From a bacterium (GTDB lineage Bacteria > CG2-30-53-67 > CG2-30-70-394), in assembly GCA_024278555.1 (NCBI GenBank), contig JAJRSX010000177.1, positions 1 to 10,660 on the forward strand: 10,660 nucleotides of DNA. The letters are read 5' to 3'. The position numbers and the translations under genes are program-made. Below the pieces are notes generated by a model that did no database searches, was not told the origin of the DNA, and saw only the letters and a list, made by a program, of their open reading frames with translations. Shown here one piece after another: positions 5,731 to 10,660 of the stretch; within the stretch, counting starts at the first letter, position 1; each line of letters opens with the position of its first letter.

Positions 5731-6513
5731 CTAATAGTGCACCTGAAAGACGTTGCGCACCGGCGTCCCCAGGAAGCGCTCGGCGAGGGCGGCAAAGGTG
5801 TGGGGCAGGTCGGTGAGGTAGAAGGTGTGGCCGCCCCCCGCCCCCCGTGCCTCGCCCATGGCCGCGGCGACCGCGGCGGCGGTCTCCTCGGCCGAGTCGA
5901 TGAGGCTCACCCCCGGCCCCAGGAGCTCCGCCAGGAGCGGCTTGAACAGGGGGTAGTGGGTACAGCCGAGGACCAGGGTGTCGATGTGCTCGGCGCGGAA
6001 GTCCTGCAAGTAGTGGTCCAGGGCCGCCCGCGCCACGTCGTTGTCGGTCCACCCGGCCTCCGCCAGGGGCACCAGCAACGGGCACGGCCGCGACAGGGTG
6101 CGCGCCGCCGGCAGGCGGGCGCGGATCGCCTGGACGTACGCCTGGGAGTCGATGGTCGCCTCGGTACCGATGATGCCGATGCGACCGCTGGCGCTCGCCG
6201 CCGCCGCCGCGGTCGCCCCCGGCTCCACCACCCCGATCACCGGGATCTCCATGTCCTGGCGCAGGGCGTCGAGGGCGACGGCCGAGACCGTGTTGCACGC
6301 CACCACCAAGAGCCGCACCTCACGCTCCAGGAGAAACCGCGCCCCCTCCACCGCGTAACGGCGCACCGTCTCGGCCGACCGCGTCCCGTACGGCACCCGC
6401 GCCGTATCCCCGAGATAGACCAGGGGCTCGTCGGGCAGCCGCGCCGCGATCTCGCGGAAGACCGTGAGGCCGCCGACACCGGAGTCGAAGATGCCGATGG
6501 GGCCGGGGGTCAT
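5731..6513 (-). CDS. murI: Glutamate racemase
   Basis: This protein of about 260 residues is of the Asp/Glu racemase family. The enzyme interconverts L- and D-glutamate without cofactor and supplies D-Glu for peptidoglycan precursors in the cytosol. IGIFDSGVGGLTV (6-18) is the N-terminal signature. The two catalytic cysteines are visible in VVACNTVSA (Cys73) and VLGCTHYPLF (Cys184). PYGTRS (41-46) and the VGVVEPGA-like strand (93-100) are also in place. The length is typical. I chose the ATG at 6513, which starts MTPGPIGIFDSG; an in-frame GTG at 6564 would add 17 proline-rich residues. No Shine-Dalgarno is visible before the ATG. It is the last gene of the - strand series, 119 bases after smpB, with a likely terminator between them. 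Confidence 0.95.
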   Translation of the reverse strand: MTPGPIGIFDSGVGGLTVFREIAARLPDEPLVYLGDTARVPYGTRSAETVRRYAVEGARFLLEREVRLLVVACNTVSAVALDALRQDMEIPVIGVVEPGATAAAAASASGRIGIIGTEATIDSQAYVQAIRARLPAARTLSRPCPLLVPLAEAGWTDNDVARAALDHYLQDFRAEHIDTLVLGCTHYPLFKPLLAELLGPGVSLIDSAEETAAAVAAAMGEARGAGGGHTFYLTDLPHTFAALAERFLGTPVRNVFQVHY

Positions 6514-6587
6514 GGGCGGTCGGGGTCGTGGAGGACAGAGGGGGGCGGCCGCGACCGGTGCCACGACCGGCGCAAGGGAACATCAAA

Positions 6588-6611
6588 GCCGGCCGCTTGA
6601 AAAGCACCGGC
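6588..6611 (-). terminator. Probable Rho-independent terminator of smpB
   Basis: Read on the - strand, GCCGG-T-GCTT, loop TTC, AAGC-GG-CCGGC forms a 9-bp interrupted stem 22 bases after the smpB stop. It is followed by TTTGATGTT. The T run is short, so termination may be partial and allow some read-through into murI. Confidence 0.5.
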
Positions 6612-6632
6612 GTATTGGTTGGGTGCGCGAGG

Positions 6633-7100
6633 CTACCGGCCACGATTCCGCATCGCCTTGGCGATCTCTCGGTCGGCGTCGGCTGCCTTCAGGTCCTCCC
6701 GGCGGTCGCGCTCCTTCTTGCCGCGCGCCAGGGCGATCTCCAGCTTGATGTACGGCCCCTTGGCGTAGAGGCGAAGGGGGACGAGGGTGAGCCCCTGGCG
6801 GCCGAGCTTGCCCACCAGGCGGTCGATCTCCCGCCGGTGGAGGAGCAGGCGGCGCGGCCGGTCGGGATCCTGGGTCTGGATGTTGCCGTACGCCCACGGG
6901 GCGATGCGGCACCCCACCAGGTAGACCTCGCGCCCCTGGATGTGGGCGTACGCCTCGTTGAGGCTCGCCTGGCCGGCGCGGATCGACTTCACCTCGGTAC
7001 CGCGCAGCTCGATCCCCGTCTCGAACCGTTCGAGGATCTCGTACAGGCGGCGCGCCCGCTTGTTGGTGGCAAAGAGCTTGCCGGGCGGCTTGGTGGCCAT
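6633..7100 (-). CDS. smpB: SsrA-binding protein SmpB
   Basis: This 155-residue protein is of the SmpB family. It binds the tRNA-like domain of tmRNA and delivers it to stalled ribosomes for trans-translation. The N-terminal ATNKRARRLYEILE (11-24), GIELRGTEVKSIRAG (29-43), RRLLLHRREID (83-93), LTLVPLRLY (104-112) and GKKERDRRE (127-135) are the family landmarks in order. A basic C-terminal tail (136-155) is the segment that in relatives lies in the empty mRNA channel. The length is normal. It starts at ATG 7100. No clear Shine-Dalgarno is present; TAGGCT nine bases before the ATG could serve as a -10 box for a near-leaderless transcript. The ssrA gene, often adjacent, is not found in this window. 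Confidence 0.97.
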   Translation of the reverse strand: MATKPPGKLFATNKRARRLYEILERFETGIELRGTEVKSIRAGQASLNEAYAHIQGREVYLVGCRIAPWAYGNIQTQDPDRPRRLLLHRREIDRLVGKLGRQGLTLVPLRLYAKGPYIKLEIALARGKKERDRREDLKAADADREIAKAMRNRGR

Positions 7101-7107
7101 GGGGGCG

Positions 7108-7153
7108 GTAGCCTACCCCAGATCTTTTTTGCGTAGCGAAAAAAGATGGCTAC
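7108..7153 (-). terminator. A/T-rich inverted repeat between yajR and smpB
   Basis: ATCTTTTTT (7122-7130) and AAAAAAGAT (7139-7147) pair perfectly, with an inner CG/CG and a TAG loop. GTAGCC (7108-7113) and GGCTAC (7148-7153, overlapping the yajR stop) extend it across an 8-base bulge. It could act as a terminator for yajR, since six T residues are present, but the T run is inside the stem rather than after it. An upstream promoter element for smpB is the alternative. Confidence 0.35.
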
Positions 7154-8535
7154 TTCACGGCGAAGCCGGCGTTGGAGAGCGTCTGCTTGATCTCTGCCAG
7201 GTCGTACCCCTTGTGGTCGCACTTCAGGAAGCAGGTGGTCTCCCCCGGGTAGAGGACCGCCTCGCGCACCCCGCGCACCGCGGTGAGGGCCGCCTCGGCC
7301 GCCGTCACCGCCGCCGGGTCCGTCACCCCCTCCACCTCTACCATCACCGAGGTGACGTAGCGGATCGGCGCCATGGTGAGGGCGACGAGGAGCCACGCCG
7401 CCGCCACGATCGCCAGGGCCACGAAGAGGGAGGTCACGCCGTGGGCGTAGAGCGCCCCGCCGACCGCGCCGCCGAGGCCGGCGCCGGCGAACTCGGACAT
7501 GTTGTAGAGGCCGATGCCGGTGCCGCGCAGCCCCGCCGGTGCCGCCTTCGAGACCATCGACGGCAGCGACGCCTCCAAGACGTTGAAGCCGACGAAGAAG
7601 AGGAGCAGGCCGACGACGATCCCGGCGAGTGACCCGCGCCCGAGGTAGATCACCACCCCCGCTGCTCCCACCAAGACGATGGAGGCGAGGAAGAACTCGC
7701 GCAGCTTGTGCTTCACCTCACCGAGGATGATCGTCGGCACCATGAGGACGAGAGAGCAGAGGATCACCGGCCCGTACACCTTCCACTGGCCCGCCTGGGG
7801 CAGGAACGGCTCCAGGAGCAGGGGCACGGCGAAGAAGAGGGCGGTGAGGGTGAGGTGGAGGGCGAAGATGCCGAAGTCGAGGCGTAGGAGTTCGGGAGAG
7901 GCGAGGACCCGCCCCACGTCCGCCGGGGTGAGCTCGGCGTCGCGGTGGTGGACGACCCGCTTGGGCGTCGGCACGGCGACATAGAGGAAGACGATGGAAA
8001 AGAGCGACAGGCCGGCGATGAGCCAGAAGATCCCGTCCACCCCGAGCCAGCCGGCGAGGGCCGGTCCCACGGTCACCGAGAAGGCGAAGGTCATGCCGAT
8101 GGTGCCGCCGATCATCCCCATGGCGCGGGTGCGGTTCTCGTCGCGGGTGAGGTCGGCGACCAGGGCGATGACCACGCTCGCCACCGCCCCGGCCCCCTGC
8201 AACAGCCGTCCGGCGACCATCCAGCCGATGGAATCGGCGGAGGCGGCGACCACCGAGCCCACCGCGAAGATCACCATCCCCGCGGCGATCACCGGCTTGC
8301 GGCCGAAGCGGTCGCTCAGCATCCCGAAGGGGACCTGCAGGAGCGTCTGGGTGATCCCGTAGGCCCCCAGGGCGAGGCCGGCCGAGGCGTGGGTCGCCCC
8401 CTTCAGGGTCAGGGCGTAGACCGTAAAGACCGGCAGGATGAGGAAGAGGCCCAGCATCCGCAGGCCAAAGATCGCCGCCAGCGAGATCGCGGCACGTTTC
8501 TCCTCGGGATCGAAACCGTTCTCCTTGTGACCCAT
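7150..8535 (-). CDS. yajR: YajR-family MFS transporter
   Basis: This protein of about 461 residues is a proton-coupled major facilitator with twelve predicted membrane segments and a soluble C-terminal domain, the layout of E. coli YajR. The substrate of YajR is not established. Motif A GMLSDRFGRKP (71-81) follows helix 2. GRLLQGAGAVASVV, LTRDENRTRAMGMIGGTIG, LRLDFGIFALH and EASLPSMVSKAAPAGLRGTGIGLYN align closely with YajR as I remember it. Residues about 392-461 (VTSVMVEVEG... to AGFAVK) form the ferredoxin-like YAM/HMA-type domain; here it has two cysteines four residues apart (about 435 and 439). I chose ATG 8535 because AGGGG lies five bases upstream. ATG 8553 would add six residues (MNEGEL) without a ribosome-binding site. 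A long in-frame extension to 8925 is proline/arginine-rich and not credible. A hairpin lies just upstream. Confidence 0.93.
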   Translation of the reverse strand: MGHKENGFDPEEKRAAISLAAIFGLRMLGLFLILPVFTVYALTLKGATHASAGLALGAYGITQTLLQVPFGMLSDRFGRKPVIAAGMVIFAVGSVVAASADSIGWMVAGRLLQGAGAVASVVIALVADLTRDENRTRAMGMIGGTIGMTFAFSVTVGPALAGWLGVDGIFWLIAGLSLFSIVFLYVAVPTPKRVVHHRDAELTPADVGRVLASPELLRLDFGIFALHLTLTALFFAVPLLLEPFLPQAGQWKVYGPVILCSLVLMVPTIILGEVKHKLREFFLASIVLVGAAGVVIYLGRGSLAGIVVGLLLFFVGFNVLEASLPSMVSKAAPAGLRGTGIGLYNMSEFAGAGLGGAVGGALYAHGVTSLFVALAIVAAAWLLVALTMAPIRYVTSVMVEVEGVTDPAAVTAAEAALTAVRGVREAVLYPGETTCFLKCDHKGYDLAEIKQTLSNAGFAVK

Positions 8536-8571
8536 CAGCTCCCCTTCGTTCATGCGCGTGAACAGCCCGCC

Positions 8572-8596
8572 GGCCCCGGCCAAGGTCGGCCGGGCC
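8572..8596 (-). promoter_or_regulatory. Hairpin in the yajR 5' region
   Basis: On the + strand, CCCGGCC (8575-8581) pairs with GGCCGGG (8588-8594) across a 6-base loop, extended by GG/CC (8572-8573 and 8595-8596) past one bulged C. It lies 37-61 bases upstream of the preferred start. A weak -10-like GATACT (- strand, 8615-8610) without a good -35 lies further upstream. It could be a 5' UTR hairpin or another REP-like palindrome. Confidence 0.3.
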
Positions 8597-8721
8597 GCGA
8601 GCGCGCGGGAGTATCGGTGGGGCGGCGGCTCTGCGGTAGGGGCTCGCGCGAAGATGCATGTAGCCGATGGGATGGCGGCGCGGGAGGGGAGGGCTGGGAG
8701 AAAGGCGCGCCCTGGCAGGGG

Positions 8722-8762
8722 AACCGCAAGCCGCAAATGGGGCGCGGATGGACGCGAATAGG
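8722..8762 (+). repeat. Class-C periodic repeat (GCGGATG type)
   Basis: AACCGCAAG, CCGCAAATG, GGCGCGGATG and GACGCGAATAGG form degenerate units of about nine bases. The type resembles the CCGCAGATG/ACGCGGATG dispersed repeats known from many bacterial genomes. Only one copy is visible here. Confidence 0.5.
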
Positions 8763-8800
8763 CTGGGCGTCGTTGGTGGTGGGCCGGTCGGTGGGGCTTG

Positions 8801-8846
8801 GTCCTGAAGGCGAACTCGCCGCAAAGGGCGCGAAGGGAGCAGAGGT
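8801..8846 (+). repeat. Class-A repeat, diverged copy
   Basis: The header GTCCTGAAGGCGAACTCGCC is followed by CGCAAAGG, GCGCGAAGG and GAGCAGAGG, so both header and roughly 9-nt period are kept while the bases have drifted to G and C. Compare CCTTGAAGGCCATTTCACC at 3294. Confidence 0.6.
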
Positions 8847-8912
8847 CAGGCCGGGGATGAGGCGGCGAATGCGGTGGAGGGTGGGCGGGGTGGCGCCTTG
8901 CAGGGGGAATGG

Positions 8913-8941
8913 CCACGGAAACCACGGAAGGGCACGGAAGG
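8913..8941 (+). repeat. Class-B periodic repeat (CCACGGAA type)
   Basis: The units CCACGGAAA, CCACGGAAG and GGCACGGAAGG form 29 bases that match 10622-10650 with two differences. The preceding CAGGGGGAATGG also resembles CAGGGAATGAG before the 10622 copy. Confidence 0.75.
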
Positions 8942-8952
8942 AGGCGGGTCCA

Positions 8953-9108
8953 TCACCCGTGCTTCGACAACGCCCGAGAAGAGAGTTGCGGGCCATCCCG
9001 TGTCGCCACGCGGTCCGCTTTGACGCCGTCACTTGCCTCGCCTGCCTTGACGGTCTGTTTGAGTACCCGCACGCAAGTGATGACCAGGGTCTTGCGCTTG
9101 CTCACCAT
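8953..9108 (-). CDS. Weak small ORF, 51 codons
   Basis: A frame from ATG 9108 (MVSKRKTLVITCVRV...) to a stop at 8953 has CAGGA five bases upstream of the start and lies in the lower-GC part of the gap. The peptide is basic, has no recognisable family, and may be a remnant or a chance frame. It would be transcribed in the same direction as xerD and yajR. Confidence 0.2.
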   Translation of the reverse strand: MVSKRKTLVITCVRVLKQTVKAGEASDGVKADRVATRDGPQLSSRALSKHG

Positions 9109-9431
9109 GGTTGTCCTGCGTGCGGCTATCCTGGGGCCGAAGCGTTTCGTGGGCAGACAAAAACCTGTATTCATCCGATGGGACGCAGCGGTAGCGATTC
9201 TTGGTTGGTAACTCGCGAATATCAGTGCACAGGTTTGTTGGAATAGTAGTGGTGTGTCCGTTTTTTACCGTCATGTCGGGTTGAATAAACTGAATTGTCT
9301 GTATGGAATACCTGGTCTTACGAGGTACTCCAGGTGACACAGCTCAGATTTGTGTCGACCCGCAGGGGGGGGTGTCGAGGCGTAGCAGCGCTACGTCGAG
9401 GGGGTACGCCCGAGGACGCGGCGCAAAGATG

Positions 9432-9448
9432 GGCCGCATGGCGCGGCC
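9432..9448 (-). terminator. Candidate terminator of xerD
   Basis: GGCCGC (9432-9437) and GCGGCC (9443-9448) form a 6-bp hairpin with a 5-base loop directly after the xerD stop codon (9452-9450). On the - strand it is followed by CATCTTTG, a very short T run. Confidence 0.35.
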
Positions 9449-9449
9449 G

Positions 9450-10382
9450 TCACCGCCCGCGGGGGTGGAAGCGTTCGACGATGGCCCGCAACCCCTCGCG
9501 GGAGAGGTGGGTGTAGATCTGGGTGGTGGAGATGTCGGCGTGGCCGAGCATCTCTTGGATGAAGCGGAGGTCGGCGCCGCCGTCGAGGAGGTGGGTGGCG
9601 AAGGTGTGGCGGAGGGTGTGGGGGGTGACCCGGTGGCGGATCCCGGCGGTGCGGGCGTAGCGGGCCACGAGCTTGCCGACCCATTGGCGGCTCAGGCCGG
9701 TGCCGCGGGCGGTGACGAAGAGCGGCCGGGCGGCGCGGCCGCGGAGGAGGCGGGGGCGGGCATCGTCGCGGTATTGTTCGAGCCACGCCAGGGCCGGCTC
9801 GGAGCAGGGGACGAGCCGTCCCTTCGATCCCTTGCCGACCACCTGCAGGAAGCCGCCCTCCCAGTTCACCCCTGATTCGCCGAGGCCGACGAGCTCGCTC
9901 ACCCGTAGCCCCGAGCCGTAGAGGGTCTCGAGGATGGCACGGTCGCGGATGCCGGTGGGGCGGTCGGGCCGCGGCTGGGCGAGGAGTTGCTCGACCTCGT
10001 CGACGGTGAGGACGGAGGGGAGCGGCCGGCCGAGGCGGGGCGGCTCGATCCGTTCGGTAGGGTCGGTAGCGGCCACCTCTTCCTGCAGGAGGTAGCGGTA
10101 GAGGCCGCGCAGGGCGGAGAGGTGGCGGCGCAGGGAGCGGGCCGACAGCCCCCGCGCGGCAAGGGCGTCGAGGTGGCCCCGGAGGAGCTCGACCCCGGCC
10201 CTCTCCGGGGTGCCGTCGTGGTCGGCGAGGTAGGTGGCCCAGGCGGTGAGGTCGCGGCGGTAGGCGGCGATGGTGTGGCCGGCGAGGCCGCGCTCCACGG
10301 CCAGGTGGTGGAGGTAGTCCACCAGGGGGGGAGAGAGGGCTTCCGGTATCGCGCGGTCGGTGGCCACCCCTCTGAGTCGCAC
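9450..10382 (-). CDS. xerD: Site-specific tyrosine recombinase XerD
   Basis: This protein of about 310 residues is of the Xer family. With XerC it resolves chromosome dimers at dif, under FtsK control at the division septum. The N-terminal SAM-like core-binding domain spans about 16-102. The catalytic domain carries all expected residues: Arg160 (GSGLRVSEL), Lys184 (VVGKGSKGR), His255 and Arg258 (HTLRHTFATHLL), His281 (LGHADISTTQIYTH) and the nucleophile Tyr290. The STTQIYTH segment and overall alignment fit XerD better than XerC. E. coli XerD has 298 residues. The start is uncertain: GTG 10382 has no clear ribosome-binding site and sits next to a hairpin (CACGGC/GCCGTG, 10385-10399), while GTG 10367 would shorten the protein by five residues. 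It is the first gene of the - strand series. Confidence 0.92.
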   Translation of the reverse strand: MRLRGVATDRAIPEALSPPLVDYLHHLAVERGLAGHTIAAYRRDLTAWATYLADHDGTPERAGVELLRGHLDALAARGLSARSLRRHLSALRGLYRYLLQEEVAATDPTERIEPPRLGRPLPSVLTVDEVEQLLAQPRPDRPTGIRDRAILETLYGSGLRVSELVGLGESGVNWEGGFLQVVGKGSKGRLVPCSEPALAWLEQYRDDARPRLLRGRAARPLFVTARGTGLSRQWVGKLVARYARTAGIRHRVTPHTLRHTFATHLLDGGADLRFIQEMLGHADISTTQIYTHLSREGLRAIVERFHPRGR

Positions 10383-10417
10383 GCCACGGCTACGCCGTGC
10401 AAGTGCAGCGCGGTCGG

Positions 10418-10459
10418 CTTTCAGTTTTCAGCTCTCAGTTTTCAGCTCTCAGCGTTCAG
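10418..10459 (+). repeat. Heptamer tandem repeat, six units
   Basis: Six consecutive 7-base units fit NNYTCAG: CTTTCAG, TTTTCAG, CTCTCAG, TTTTCAG, CTCTCAG, CGTTCAG. The middle four form two exact 14-base copies. It lies upstream of xerD. A shorter relative (CGCTGAC twice, 3630-3643) lies just outside the MITE-like element. Confidence 0.85.
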
Positions 10460-10501
10460 CAGATGGGGGCCCGCTCGCGGTGTGGACAGAGATCCTCTCG
10501 G

Positions 10502-10547
10502 CCTTGAGGGCGATTTTCACCACAGAGGTCAGAGGGGGCAGAGGGGG
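10502..10547 (+). repeat. Class-A repeat, diverged copy
   Basis: The header CCTTGAGGGCGATTTTCACC is followed by ACAGAGG, TCAGAGGGGG and CAGAGGGGG. The header is close to that of the 3294 and 5367 copies, and the tail is partly decayed. Confidence 0.65.
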
Positions 10548-10621
10548 AGGTGGGGCGAGCTCACGGTGGCGCGAGACGCGAGGAGGGGGGGGCACAGCCC
10601 CAGCGTCCGGCAGGGAATGAG

Positions 10622-10650
10622 CCACGGAACCCACGGAAGCGCACGGAAGG
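10622..10650 (+). repeat. Class-B periodic repeat (CCACGGAA type)
   Basis: The units CCACGGAAC, CCACGGAAG and CGCACGGAAGG differ from 8913-8941 at two positions. The copy may continue past the window edge. Confidence 0.7.
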
Positions 10651-10660
10651 GGCGAGAAGC

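Larger units (their letters stand above)
8554..9449. other. 0.9-kb gap between xerD and yajR
   Basis: There is no convincing gene here. The yajR-proximal part (8700-8945) holds a cluster of three different periodic repeats. The middle (about 8990-9360) is clearly poorer in GC than the rest of the window and may be a decayed or acquired segment; it includes a weak 51-codon frame on the - strand. An imperfect inverted pair (GGAATACC / GGTACTCC) lies near 9305-9331. The xerD-proximal end holds a hairpin CGTAGC-AGC-GCTACG (9381-9395) and a candidate xerD terminator. A long + strand open frame across 7945-9246 is antisense to yajR and looks spurious. Confidence 0.6.

Noticed and set aside
6500-7150. 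tmRNA gene (ssrA) beside smpB
   Set aside because: No tRNA-Ala-like ends, tag frame or CCA-terminated T arm is visible near smpB or elsewhere in the window.
8722-8944. Possible CRISPR-like array
   Set aside because: The repeats are 9-nt periodic and degenerate, without constant spacers or repeat length, and no cas gene is present.
7945-9246. Long + strand frame (433 codons) opposite yajR and across the gap
   Set aside because: The translation is low-complexity, rich in His, Gly, Asp and Arg, half of it is antisense to yajR, and the rest crosses repeats.
9029-9340. 103-codon - strand frame in the xerD-yajR gap
   Set aside because: It starts at a GTG without a ribosome-binding site, has no family motif, and overlaps the better-positioned but still weak 51-codon frame.

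Overview
The window is GC-rich bacterial chromosome from a proteobacterium in the broad sense. A deltaproteobacterial (Desulfuromonadia/Desulfobacterota-like) or neighbouring lineage fits best. The evidence is an IHF-alpha gene followed directly by a small MerR-family regulator gene, a pcm plus YqaA-type DedA neighbourhood, CCA-encoding tRNAs, a XerD recombinase and a YajR-type transporter. No rRNA or taxon-specific marker is present, so the placement is tentative.

Layout, left half. Positions 1-672 hold no gene; they contain strong hairpins, one inverted copy of a dispersed repeat (about 325-377) and a cluster of three REP-like palindromes (534-645). The + strand then carries tsaB (673-1305), ihfA (1413-1715) with a clear sigma70-type promoter, a merR-like gene (1752-2150), tRNA-Pro(GGG) (2174-2250), pcm (2371-3027), a roughly 430-bp element that looks like a non-autonomous transposon (about 3175-3601), a yqaA/DedA-like membrane protein (3714-4292), tRNA-Pro(CGG) (4313-4389) and a membrane-anchored TPR protein (4511-5251).

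Layout, right half. Positions 5252-5730 are a repeat-filled gap. The - strand then carries, in transcription order, xerD (10382-9450), yajR (8535-7150), smpB (7100-6633) and murI (6513-5731). A 0.9-kb gap separates xerD from yajR; it holds repeats and a stretch of visibly lower GC. The last 280 bases hold more repeats.

How the genes work together: most are housekeeping genes without a shared pathway. tsaB serves tRNA t6A modification, ihfA nucoid architecture, pcm protein repair, yqaA membrane homeostasis, murI peptidoglycan precursor supply, smpB ribosome rescue and xerD chromosome dimer resolution. I see no defence system, CRISPR array, prophage, secondary-metabolite cluster or complete insertion sequence.

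The unusual content is non-coding. (a) Both tRNA-Pro genes are bracketed by complementary 5' leader and 3' trailer sequences: 15 bp perfect for CGG, and 9 bp with one G-U pair plus a further helix for GGG. The arms differ in sequence, which suggests selection for an extended precursor helix. (b) A MITE-like element has 21-bp perfect terminal inverted repeats and a 9-bp candidate target duplication. (c) A dispersed family has a conserved header followed by about 9-nt periodic units (six copies), with related families of similar periodicity. (d) A REPIN-like doublet has arms that differ only by a compensatory base-pair swap.
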